Below, piece by piece: positions 45,217-51,676 of a stretch of 64,000 bases of DNA. A program made the position numbers and the translations under genes. The DNA comes from Aeromicrobium marinum DSM 15272. GTDB taxonomy: Bacteria > Actinomycetota > Actinomycetes > Propionibacteriales > Nocardioidaceae. Location: positions 2,222,686 through 2,286,685 of the forward strand of contig NZ_CM001024.1 in assembly GCF_000160775.2 (NCBI RefSeq). Direction: 5' to 3'. The notes under the pieces are model-generated. The model was not told where the DNA came from and made no database searches. It saw nothing but the letters and a program-made list of their open reading frames with translations. The stretch's first letter is position 1; each line of letters begins with the position of its first letter.

Positions 45217-46662
45217 ATGAGTGACGGCAACGGATGGCCCCCCGGCTGGTACGACTACGGGCGCGGCTCATCCCGATGGTGGGACGGTTCTCAGTGGACC
45301 TCCCACGTCGAACCCCGCGACTCGACGGTTCCGCCGCCCCCTCCCACGTCGTCATCGCCCGCCGTCGCACCACCACCGCCCCCGCCGCCTCCGCCGCATG
45401 GCAACGCGTGGCCGCCAACCCCCTCTTCAGTCGGCGGAGTCGGCAAGACGCTCGAATGGGGACCAGCCGTCTGGTTCGGCTGGTCCGGCTTGGCCCTCAT
45501 GTGCCTGATGGGGCTCGTTGACTCAGGCCTCGAGGGGTTGCTCGGCTTCTCCGGCCTCTACGTCTTGGGCGTGGCTGTCGTCGCGCTGATCCGCGGCCAC
45601 GTGGAGTGGGCTGGGATGCGCAGTCGAGCCCTTGGCGGGGTCGCCCTGGCCACGGCTTTCGCTCTCATCGCCTTCAGCGGCGCAAGCGCTGACCCGCAAC
45701 CCGAGTCATCCTCTGCGGCGGTAGCCAGCGAGGAATCAGTAGACAAGGAAGACGAGGAGCCTGAGCCGGCTCCGACACCCGAACCCACGTCTGAACCAAC
45801 GACGCCGGCAGTCAGCCCGGCGTCGGCCGAACAAGGCACGGCGCTGTCCGCAGTCGCAGCGTTGGCGGTAAAGGGCCGCGCTCCCAAGACCGGGTACTCG
45901 CGCGAAGCCTTCGGTCAGGCTTGGTTCGATGCCGACCGCAACGGTTGCGACACACGCAACGACATGCTCCGGCGCGACCTGGTCGAGAAGAACATGTCCA
46001 ACTCGTGCAAAGTCCTTGCCGGGACGCTGCGGCCCGACCCCTACACCGGTCAGGAGATCAGATTCGAGGTCGGAGGCCCCAGCGAGGTCGATATCGACCA
46101 TGTCGTGGCCCTCAGCGACGCGTGGCAGAAGGGCGCCGGGACGTGGTCAGCAGAGCGCCGCCTCGCTTTCGCCAACGACCCGCTCAACCTCTTGGCCGTC
46201 GATGCCGGGGCCAACCGATCCAAAGGTGACGGCGATGCGGCCACCTGGCTGCCGCCCAACAGGCCCTATCGCTGCGAGTACATCGCGCGCCAAGTGGCAG
46301 TGAAGGTCAAGTACGAAGTATGGGTCACCGCTGCGGAACGCGACGCCATGGTTCGAGTGCTGTCCAACTGCGCCGACCTGGCCGCAACGGACCCGGGCAC
46401 TGCGCCCACCGAGGCTGCACTCCCGCGAAGCAGCGCGCCGACCACACCCCCGCCGGCGCCGGCGCCCGCGCCCGCGCCTGCACCATTCGCACCCCAGCCA
46501 CCGCCACCGCCCGCTCCCGCCCCTCCACCTCCGGCCCCCAGCAGCGTCTACTACGAGAATTGCACCGCCGTGCGAGCAGCAGGAGCGGCCCCCATCTACG
46601 CAGGACAACCCGGCTACTCAAACAAGCTCGACCGCGATGGTGACGGCGTCGCCTGCGAGTAA
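45217..46662 (+). CDS. DUF2510-membrane-HNH nuclease-Excalibur protein
   Basis: A 481-aa multidomain protein. A DUF2510 tryptophan-rich domain (WPPGWYDYG...RWWDGSQWT, about 5-33) is followed by a Pro-rich linker, two or three membrane helices (about 85-165) and an acidic Pro/Glu spacer. Next comes an HNH nuclease domain of the DUF1524/GmrSD-C type (EVDIDHVVALSDAWQKGAG; DPLNLLAVDAGANRSKGD; about 290-345). The C-terminus is a Pro/Ala-rich spacer and an Excalibur calcium-binding motif (DRDGDGVACE). The nuclease probably acts outside the membrane, on incoming DNA or rivals' DNA. Confidence 0.82.
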   Translation: MSDGNGWPPGWYDYGRGSSRWWDGSQWTSHVEPRDSTVPPPPPTSSSPAVAPPPPPPPPPHGNAWPPTPSSVGGVGKTLEWGPAVWFGWSGLALMCLMGLVDSGLEGLLGFSGLYVLGVAVVALIRGHVEWAGMRSRALGGVALATAFALIAFSGASADPQPESSSAAVASEESVDKEDEEPEPAPTPEPTSEPTTPAVSPASAEQGTALSAVAALAVKGRAPKTGYSREAFGQAWFDADRNGCDTRNDMLRRDLVEKNMSNSCKVLAGTLRPDPYTGQEIRFEVGGPSEVDIDHVVALSDAWQKGAGTWSAERRLAFANDPLNLLAVDAGANRSKGDGDAATWLPPNRPYRCEYIARQVAVKVKYEVWVTAAERDAMVRVLSNCADLAATDPGTAPTEAALPRSSAPTTPPPAPAPAPAPAPFAPQPPPPPAPAPPPPAPSSVYYENCTAVRAAGAAPIYAGQPGYSNKLDRDGDGVACE

Positions 46663-46690
46663 GCCATCGACATCGTGACGATCCGCCAGG

Positions 46691-46820
46691 ACGCCTTCTG
46701 CGCGCGTCAGAAAAAGCGACGAAACAGGCCCTAGAAACGGTCGGGGGTACAAATACCCCGCAGTGAGGCCGCTAGGCGCTCCACGGCTAGCGGTTGTAGT
46801 GGATTCGACCCCGAGAGGGA
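46691..46820 (+). repeat. Direct repeat R2, about 130 bp
   Basis: Second copy of R1 (41014-41142), same orientation, about 80% identical. Here a CCGCTAG/CTAGCGG seven-bp stem is perfect, whereas in R1 it is weakened. It ends three bases before terminator T2. R1 and R2 delimit the 5.5-kb cargo block. Confidence 0.8.
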
Positions 46821-46822
46821 GT

Positions 46823-46846
46823 GCCCCACGCCGTGAAGCGTGGGGC
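46823..46846. terminator. Hairpin terminator T2
   Basis: Nine-bp stem GCCCCACGC/GCGTGGGGC with a six-base loop, closely matching T1 (40703-40732), followed by CTTTGTCG. It lies just after the stop of the second small membrane-protein gene. Confidence 0.75.
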
Positions 46847-46859
46847 CTTTGTCGTGCGC

Positions 46860-47066
46860 TCAGAAGATGACGGTGATGGCGCCGTACACGAGGGCGAACA
46901 ACCCGAACAGCCAGAACGCGGGGATCGCGTACCGGATGGCACGGTCCGACAGCGACGGGTTCGGGAACATGCGCCGCTCACGCTCGTACGACCAGTGCTG
47001 GTCGTACGGCGGGTGGATCGGCTGCTCCCACACGGAGCGCCGCTCGGCCTTCGGATCATCCGTCAC
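46860..47066 (-). CDS. 68-aa small membrane protein, copy 2
   Basis: Begins MTDDPKAERRSVWEQP, has a basic and aromatic middle (DQHWSYERERRMF) and one C-terminal hydrophobic helix (IRYAIPAFWLFGLFALVYGAI). Layout and shared terminator suggest common origin with the 59-aa protein at 40743-40922, with strong divergence in sequence. Its function is unknown. Confidence 0.6.
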   Translation of the reverse strand: MTDDPKAERRSVWEQPIHPPYDQHWSYERERRMFPNPSLSDRAIRYAIPAFWLFGLFALVYGAITVIF

Positions 47067-47429
47067 ATGCGAAGGCTATCGGCGACCGCTGACACCAAGC
47101 TTGCTTCTACACGGCGCGGTGCAGGGCACGGCTCCGATCCCCCGAATTTAGGTTCGGACACAGAGAGGGAGACAGAGAGGGAGAGGGAGCGGCGAGTTTA
47201 AAACCCCCGGGTCAAGCGTGGGCGCGCACAGCCGGCCGCGCACCCCTCCCCCTCCCCCTGGCACGGCTAAGTGACGCGGTGCGCCGTGACGCTCACCCAC
47301 CGGGCCAGCCAGCGGCAAGCGACGAGCGCAGGTACAAGTCCTTGTGGGTCAGTCCAATATCCGGCGGCACGTCAACGAGGGGCAGGCGGTGTGCCTGCCC
47401 CTCGTGTGTGTCGCCGCTCAGCCTGAACC
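47067..47429. other. 363-bp gene-free region with purine repeats
   Basis: I see no supported gene. The segment contains a tandem 12-bp purine-rich repeat, ACAGAGAGGGAG, at 47160-47171 and 47172-47183 plus a partial third unit, then GTTTAAAACCCCC and pyrimidine-rich tracts. It could be a packaging, origin or transfer site of the element, which I cannot test. The terminator at 47377-47403 lies in its right part. Confidence 0.4.
47377..47403. terminator. Hairpin terminator after the 92-aa gene
   Basis: Perfect 11-bp stem GAGGGGCAGGC/GCCTGCCCCTC with a five-base loop, 27 bases downstream of the minus-strand gene's stop at 47430. Confidence 0.75.
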
Positions 47430-47708
47430 TCAGGCGGCTGCCGCATCTTCGTAGGAGAGGGCGAGGTAGACCATGTCTCGACCGCGGTCCGCGTCGCACG
47501 GCCCGGCAAACCGGGTGACCTCGTACGGCTGACCCACGTGCTCAGGCAGCAGCGAGTCCAGTGCGAAACCCTCGAGGGCGGACCAGTAGTCGACGTCGGA
47601 ACCGACCACCTCAGGGAGGTTGAGCAATTCGACGACGTATTCAGTGGTGGATTCGCCCTCGTCGCACTCGAGCTGGAATCGGGACAGATCGAAGATGTAC
47701 TGAGCCAT
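47430..47708 (-). CDS. 92-aa acidic hypothetical protein
   Basis: Begins MAQYIFDLSRFQLECDEGES and is acidic with mixed alpha/beta prediction (TTEYVVELLNLPEVVGSDVDYW; YEVTRFAGPCDADRGRDMVYLALSYED). A strong AGGAGG lies five bases before the ATG at 47708. It has its own terminator downstream and an inverted repeat upstream, so it appears to be a single-gene unit at the right end of element 1. The family is unknown. Confidence 0.65.
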   Translation of the reverse strand: MAQYIFDLSRFQLECDEGESTTEYVVELLNLPEVVGSDVDYWSALEGFALDSLLPEHVGQPYEVTRFAGPCDADRGRDMVYLALSYEDAAAA

Positions 47709-47761
47709 GATGACCTCCTGGGTGGGAACGTACTTCCACATTAATGCACACGCGACCCGCC

Positions 47762-47783
47762 GTCTACTGTGTGTTGTGTAGAC
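47762..47783 (-). promoter_or_regulatory. Inverted repeat upstream of the 92-aa gene
   Basis: GTCTAC at 47762-47767 and GTAGAC at 47778-47783, ten bases apart, about 55 bases before the gene start. This may be an operator for the single-gene unit. Confidence 0.4.
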
Positions 47784-47796
47784 ATTTTTCGGTCCC

Positions 47797-47815
47797 GATC
47801 CGCACGCAGTCCGCA
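47797..47815 (+). promoter_or_regulatory. Candidate integrase arm-type sites, right end
   Basis: GATCCGCA (47797-47804) and AGTCCGCA (47808-47815) form an 11-bp-period pair matching the pair near attL (27688-27706). Another AGTCCGCA is at 50040-50047 near the third att copy. Confidence 0.5.
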
Positions 47816-47923
47816 AGCGGACTGGACCGCTCAGCAACAGACCGGTGTAGGCGCCACCGGAATTGCCCGCCGTTCCGAGCGACCTCACGGCACGGCGGGC
47901 GCCCCGCTAGTCCGCGGAGGGAT

Positions 47924-47970
47924 CTTTTAATCCGCGGGTTGTGGGTTCGAGTCCCACGGGCCCTACCAGG
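47924..47970 (+). repeat. attR of element 1: tRNA-Lys 3' end, copy 2 of 3
   Basis: Identical over 47 bp to 27573-27619. The rest of the tRNA is absent upstream, so this is an att site and not a gene. Confidence 0.93.
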
Positions 47971-48024
47971 CGGTTCCGGCGAAATGTCACTGTTGGACTC
48001 CCCCGACTTGGGGTCATCGGCCCT

Positions 48025-48045
48025 GTGTGAGAACACTGTGGGAAC
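48025..48045 (+). repeat. Element 2 end repeat, left copy
   Basis: A tandem of TGTGAGAACAC and TGTGGGAACAC. The same 21-bp unit, with two mismatches, is at 50049-50069. These are likely arm-type sites of a second integrase, because their motif differs from the AGTCCGCA arms of element 1. Confidence 0.5.
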
Positions 48046-48155
48046 ACGAGCCCCCGGAGCCCGTGGGACGAGCGCCATGGCGGCCTCCGCGGCCTGCCGG
48101 CCGACGCCCTGGCTGACCGTGCCGGAGTGTCGGCGGGCGGTCATACGCTCGGCCG

Positions 48156-48329
48156 ATGGGCGACGATGACCGGAATGAGGGCGACGGTCCGGGCGAGTGC
48201 CTCGAGCACGCCTGGAAGCTGAAGGGTGTGACGATCGCGATGGACGGTGCCCACGAGGACTACAAGTGTCTGCGGTGCGGAGCTGTTTCGATGCAGCAGT
48301 CTGGGCCCGGGTGGCACCCGGGGTACTAG
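48156..48329 (+). CDS. 57-aa zinc-ribbon-like small protein
   Basis: ATG at 48156. The sequence contains ECLEHAWKLKGVTIAMDGAHEDYKC and YKCLRCGAVSM, giving an H-x-W ... C-x-x-C pattern seen in many small actinophage proteins thought to bind zinc. The stop overlaps the stop of the opposite-strand gene through a shared CTAG. Its function is unknown. Confidence 0.6.
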   Translation: MGDDDRNEGDGPGECLEHAWKLKGVTIAMDGAHEDYKCLRCGAVSMQQSGPGWHPGY

Positions 48330-48484
48330 TCGATGGTGTGCGTCGGGTCGACGGTGCCGCGGATGACCGGGAGCATGTACTCCGCAGCTCCGCGCGTCCG
48401 CCCATCCGTCATACGGGCAGCGATGATGTCCTCGTCAGAGGCGCGCTCGCAGTCCTCTTCGGACATCGTCAGCGGGTACATCAT
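48326..48484 (-). CDS. 52-aa hypothetical protein
   Basis: Begins MMYPLTMSEEDCERASDEDI and is helical and charged. It converges with the zinc-ribbon-like gene and is flanked by other tiny genes. It is supported only by a clean frame and codon bias like its neighbours, so it may not be real. Confidence 0.4.
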   Translation of the reverse strand: MMYPLTMSEEDCERASDEDIIAARMTDGRTRGAAEYMLPVIRGTVDPTHTID

Positions 48485-48552
48485 GGTGCCGAGGGTACGC
48501 CCCTGGCTGACATCAAGGCGTCCCGTCGGCGATCGCCTGCATACTGGTGCGC

Positions 48553-48708
48553 ATGTCCGCACAGCACCCGTCACGGTCGTTCCGCGGATGTGGTCTGTGC
48601 AAGCCGCACCAGCGCCGCGGCCTGGGCCGGTCGGAGCGTGAGCCGTTCGCTGTCCGCCGGCAGATCGGGAAGACGAAGCGACTCACCCGCCGCTGGATCG
48701 TGGACTGA
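48553..48708 (+). CDS. 51-aa basic Cys-containing small protein
   Basis: Begins MSAQHPSRSFRGCGLCKPHQ, is strongly basic, has a C-x-x-C pair and ends RLTRRWIVD. The layout (CGLCKPHQRRGL ... AVRRQIGKTKR) is typical of small nucleic-acid-binding proteins in actinophages. It lies 39 bases before the RelA/SpoT-domain gene. Confidence 0.55.
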   Translation: MSAQHPSRSFRGCGLCKPHQRRGLGRSEREPFAVRRQIGKTKRLTRRWIVD

Positions 48709-48747
48709 ACCACACCGCTGCAGAGGTGTTTCACCTAGCCTGACGTC

Positions 48748-49497
48748 ATGCCGCCCGAGATCATCGTTCCCTCCAAGAACCAGATCCGGAAGGCCGGAAA
48801 GTTCCTGCGGGACCTTGATCAAGAACCCGATCTGTCAGCACTGGACGGGACCAAGGTCGACGAGGCACTCGAGATCGTTCAGTTGTTCCGCGCGGCGCAC
48901 GCCTACCCGATGCTGAAGGTACGGATCGGACTCGAGGGTTTCGTGAGAACGACCAAGGTCAACGGGGGAACGACGCAGCGACACAAACGAGTTGCTCGCA
49001 TCGTTCGGAAACTGCGTCGGACGCGAGACGGACCAGGCGGCGGCACCGCGCTCGATCGCCTTGAGGACATCGGGGGGTGCCGGACGGTCGTCGCCACGCC
49101 TCAGGAACTCTCGAAGCTAGCGGCACACATCCGCAGGCGGTGGAGTGGCCAGTTCGTGCGGAGCCCTCGCGACTACGTCGCCATGCCGAAGGACATGGGA
49201 TACCGGGCGATCCACTTCGTCGTCGAACGTGACAAGCGAGCGATCGAGATCCAACTCCGGACGCGAGGTCAGCAGCAGTGGGCCGATGCTGTTGAAGCAG
49301 CTGACGCGCGCTGGGCAACGGTCGACGGCATCAACCTGAAAGATGAGGTTGCACCGGAGGAGTTGAAGAACTTCTTCCGCACCGCAGGCGAGATGATCTA
49401 TCGTCGTGAGTTCGGGATCGCGCTCGACGATGCCTTCCACGCAGAGTTCGACGAGGCCCGCCGGCAAGTGATTGCGGCCGGCTTCTACACTGGCTAG
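48748..49497 (+). CDS. RelA/SpoT-domain protein, candidate toxic small alarmone synthetase
   Basis: A 249-aa single-domain (p)ppGpp-synthetase-fold protein. The synthetase motifs are visible: RHKRVARIVRKLRR, LEDIGGCRTVV, the PRDYVAMPKDMGYRAIHFVV block that positions the nucleotides and EIQLRTRGQQQWAD with the catalytic Glu. No hydrolase, TGS or ACT domain is present. Known toxSAS enzymes (FaRel, PhRel, CapRel) in phages and islands pyrophosphorylate nucleotides or tRNA and are neutralised by neighbouring antitoxins. Placement in a prophage-like remnant, with a small gene 13 bases downstream, supports that reading; activity is untested. Confidence 0.82.
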   Translation: MPPEIIVPSKNQIRKAGKFLRDLDQEPDLSALDGTKVDEALEIVQLFRAAHAYPMLKVRIGLEGFVRTTKVNGGTTQRHKRVARIVRKLRRTRDGPGGGTALDRLEDIGGCRTVVATPQELSKLAAHIRRRWSGQFVRSPRDYVAMPKDMGYRAIHFVVERDKRAIEIQLRTRGQQQWADAVEAADARWATVDGINLKDEVAPEELKNFFRTAGEMIYRREFGIALDDAFHAEFDEARRQVIAAGFYTG

Positions 49498-49510
49498 ACA
49501 GGAGGTCCGG

Positions 49511-49771
49511 ATGTCCAACACCACCGTCCACGTGTTGATCGTCTACCGCTACGACGACCATCACCTCGACATTCAACAGTTCGACGACATCGCCGAGGCC
49601 ACCGCGGCTTACGCCGAGATGGAAGCACTGCACGTCAAGGACGCTGACAAGTTCGAGGTTGTACTGGTCGGAGCGGACAGCCTCGCCACGATCGAGAAGA
49701 CCCACGGGCACTACTTCGCGAAGGCGGCCGACTCGCTGACGGAGTCGCTGTTCTCGGAGTTTCTCAGGTAG
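49511..49771 (+). CDS. 86-aa partner of the RelA/SpoT-domain protein
   Basis: GGAGG lies five bases before the ATG at 49511, 13 bases after the RelA/SpoT-domain gene, so the two are cotranscribed. The protein is small and acidic (VYRYDDHHLDIQQFDDIAEATAAYAEME; DKFEVVLVGADSLATIEKTH) with alternating strands and helices. I recognise no family. An antitoxin role is inferred from position; it could also be an unrelated accessory. Confidence 0.65.
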   Translation: MSNTTVHVLIVYRYDDHHLDIQQFDDIAEATAAYAEMEALHVKDADKFEVVLVGADSLATIEKTHGHYFAKAADSLTESLFSEFLR

Positions 49772-49870
49772 TCCCAGGAAGAGAACACCCCACAGTCGGC
49801 CAACGCCAGGGGCGACGTCCTCGTCAGTGAACCGCCACGTCGAGGCGTACCGAGAAGGTCGCATGTGTGG

Positions 49871-49984
49871 CTACGGGTTGGCGGCCGCGCAACGGCGCCG
49901 CACAAAGTCGACTGTCACTCCGGAGCGGTCTGCGACCTCGTCGATCGAGTGGAGCGGGGACAGGCGGTCAGCGTGTGCTGTCAT
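49871..49984 (-). CDS. 37-aa Xis-like helix-turn-helix fragment
   Basis: The frame reads MTAHADRLSPLHSIDEVADR and SGVTVDFVRRRCAAANP, matching the first two helices of MerR/excisionase-like proteins (I-x-E-V-A-x-x-S-G-V). It may be a very short Xis or a truncated remnant. The rest of 49772-50242, apart from the end repeat and att copy 3, contains nothing I can support as a gene. Confidence 0.4.
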   Translation of the reverse strand: MTAHADRLSPLHSIDEVADRSGVTVDFVRRRCAAANP

Positions 49985-50048
49985 GCGACCACCGTGCCGC
50001 CCGGCGGTGACAGTCAGTGGTCTGCCAGCACGCCATGACAGTCCGCAG

Positions 50049-50069
50049 GTGTGAAAACACTGTGAGAAC
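50049..50069 (+). repeat. Element 2 end repeat, right copy
   Basis: TGTGAAAACAC and TGTGAGAACGG in tandem, matching 48025-48045 at 19 of 21 positions. It lies directly after an AGTCCGCA motif at 50040-50047. Confidence 0.5.
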
Positions 50070-50194
50070 GGAGGCGCGCAGAACGGCCGGACGCCGCCGA
50101 CACTACCCGGCACGAAACGGCTGACATCCCGGTACAGAACGGACGAACCTGACATCAGACGTCACCGCCCGGCACGTCCTCGACAGGACTATTG

Positions 50195-50235
50195 ATCCGC
50201 AGGTTGTGGGTTCGAGTCCCACGGGCCCTACCAGG
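50195..50235 (+). repeat. tRNA-Lys 3' end, copy 3 of 3
   Basis: A 41-bp segment matching the tRNA-Lys end with one mismatch (A for G at 50201). It marks the outer right boundary of the tandem array; core genes resume after it. Confidence 0.88.
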
Positions 50236-50242
50236 ACCGACC

Positions 50243-51583
50243 TCAGCGAGCGCCCGCGCCGCCGAGGGTGAGGACGCCGGCCTGCGGCGCGCCGCAGCAG
50301 CCACCGCCGGAGGCGGCGGGGTCGTCGAACGCGCCGGCACCGTCGCACACCCCGGTCTCGGGCAGCACGAGGTCGACGCGGTCGGCCGCCTCGAGGTCGC
50401 CGTCCAGCGCGGCGACGACCGAGCGGACCTGCTCGTACCCGGTCATGGCGAGGAAGGACGGCGCGCGGCCGTAGGACTTCATGCCGACGATGAAGAAGTC
50501 TCGCTCGGGTTGGGCCAGCTCGCGGTGGCCGTGCGGAGCCACGTCACCGCAGCTGTGGTGGTCGGGGTGGATCTGGTCGGCGAGGATCCGCGCAGCGCCG
50601 AGGGCTGGGTCGAGGTCCAAGCGAACCTCGGCCAGGAAGCTGAAGTCCGGGCGGTAGCCGGTCACCACGATCACCTCGTCGACGTCCTGGACCCGCTGAC
50701 CGCCGGTGGAGACGAGCGTCAGTCGACCGTTCGACTGCGTCTCGGCGGACACCGTGCGGAACTGGGTCACATCCGTCACGACTCCGCTCGCCGCCGCGGT
50801 CCGGGCGTCCTGCCCGAGCTTGCCGCGCTGCTCGAGCTGGTCGTTGTCGCCGCCGCCGAACGCATCGCCGACGCTCGGGCGGCGCAGCAGCCAGGAGACG
50901 CGGGTCGCCGGTTCGTGACCGGCGAGGCGGGCCAGACCGATGAGCGCGCCCTGCGCGGACGCCCCCTTGCCTGCGACGGCGACGTGCCTGCCGACGTAGC
51001 GTGCGGCCACAGCCGGGTCGGTGAAGTCAGGAATGCCATAGATGAACCGGTCAGCGTTCTCGCGCTCCCCCAGGGCGGGCCAGCCGTCGGCGCCGAGCGG
51101 GTTCGGTCGGGTCCATGTGCCGGACGCGTCGACCACGGCGCTCGCCAGCAGGCGCTCACGCCCGTCGGCGGTCTCGACGTGCACGGCGAACGGATCGGCG
51201 TCGCGACCGGAGTCGACCAGGAGGTCACGGCCCGCCCGGCTCACCCCGGTCACCCGGGCGCCGAAGTGGACCGAGCCCCGCTCGGACGCGTCGAGGACGT
51301 CGGCGAGGGGGCGCAGGTACCGCTCGCGCCACTCACCACCGGTGGGGTAGGTCGCCTCGTCGGGCGCGATCCACCCGGTGCCGGCGTCGAGGAGTTGCCG
51401 TGCGACGGGGTCGACCAGCTCGGACCAGGACGAGAACAGGCGGACGTGCGCCCACTCGCCCACGGCTGCCCCGGCGTCGCGGCCGGCCTCGAGCACGACG
51501 AAGTCCATGCCGCGCGAGGCGGCGTTGGCGGCGGCGGCGAGGCCGACGGGACCGGCGCCGATGATGACCACGGGGTGCTGCAC
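50243..51583 (-). CDS. FAD/NAD(P)-dependent flavoprotein of the arsenic cluster (ArsO-like)
   Basis: A 446-aa flavin-dependent oxidoreductase. An N-terminal dinucleotide-binding motif VVIIGAGPVGLAAAANAASRG is followed by a second nucleotide site (HVAVAGKGASAQGALIG) and an ATG-like VIVVTGYRPDFSFL motif. The C-terminus ends with GGGCCGAPQ, a Cys pair that could bind arsenic or zinc. Position divergent to an ArsR-ArsN gene and near arsC/acr3 suggests ArsO-like organoarsenical or arsenite metabolism. The GTG at 51583 was chosen because AAGGAG lies six bases upstream. Confidence 0.8.
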   Translation of the reverse strand: MQHPVVIIGAGPVGLAAAANAASRGMDFVVLEAGRDAGAAVGEWAHVRLFSSWSELVDPVARQLLDAGTGWIAPDEATYPTGGEWRERYLRPLADVLDASERGSVHFGARVTGVSRAGRDLLVDSGRDADPFAVHVETADGRERLLASAVVDASGTWTRPNPLGADGWPALGERENADRFIYGIPDFTDPAVAARYVGRHVAVAGKGASAQGALIGLARLAGHEPATRVSWLLRRPSVGDAFGGGDNDQLEQRGKLGQDARTAAASGVVTDVTQFRTVSAETQSNGRLTLVSTGGQRVQDVDEVIVVTGYRPDFSFLAEVRLDLDPALGAARILADQIHPDHHSCGDVAPHGHRELAQPERDFFIVGMKSYGRAPSFLAMTGYEQVRSVVAALDGDLEAADRVDLVLPETGVCDGAGAFDDPAASGGGCCGAPQAGVLTLGGAGAR

Positions 51584-51610
51584 AGGAGGCTCCTTGATTC
51601 GGGACAACTT

Positions 51611-51654
51611 CATCGACGTGTGTCGATGGATCAAACGTATCGACAGTCATCGAT
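51611..51654. promoter_or_regulatory. ArsR-type operators between divergent ars genes
   Basis: CATCGACGTGTGTCGATG (51611-51628) is a perfect interrupted palindrome. ATCGA(CAGTCA)TCGAT follows at 51639-51654. The same ATCGAC/GTCGAT arms recur before acr3 at 54129-54144, linking both promoters to the same regulator type. Confidence 0.7.
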
Positions 51655-51676
51655 GAATGCAAGGTATCGTTCTGGC

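Larger units (their letters stand above)
27573..47970. mobile_element. Element 1: 20.4-kb integrative element in tRNA-Lys
   Basis: Bounded by identical 47-bp att repeats and carrying a tyrosine integrase next to the left repeat. The left half holds regulation, Xis, a RecA-like ATPase, a SNF2 helicase, a giant protein and further phage-like genes. The right half holds an IS3-family insertion and a cargo block between two direct repeats. I find no terminase, portal, capsid or conjugation genes. It could be a decayed prophage, a phage satellite or a replicating genomic island. Base composition is more AT-rich than in the flanking core, especially at 29-31 kb and 41-45 kb. Confidence 0.88.
47924..50235. 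mobile_element. Element 2: 2.3-kb remnant between att copies 2 and 3
   Basis: Lies between the second and third copies of the tRNA-Lys end. It has tiny phage-type genes, a RelA/SpoT-domain gene with a partner and a small Xis-like frame, but no integrase. A pair of 21-bp near-identical direct repeats lies near its two ends (48025-48045 and 50049-50069). It looks like a decayed older element or a mini-island that moves with a helper integrase. The gap 47709-48155 that includes att copy 2 has no gene that I can support. Confidence 0.75.

Noticed and set aside
47924-47970. A second tRNA-Lys gene
   Set aside because: Only the anticodon loop onward is present; no 5' half or D arm exists upstream.
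50236-51600. Long plus-strand frame opposite the flavoprotein gene
   Set aside because: No recognisable motifs, and it is antisense to a clear FAD/NAD(P)-binding protein; the real plus-strand gene begins at 51677.
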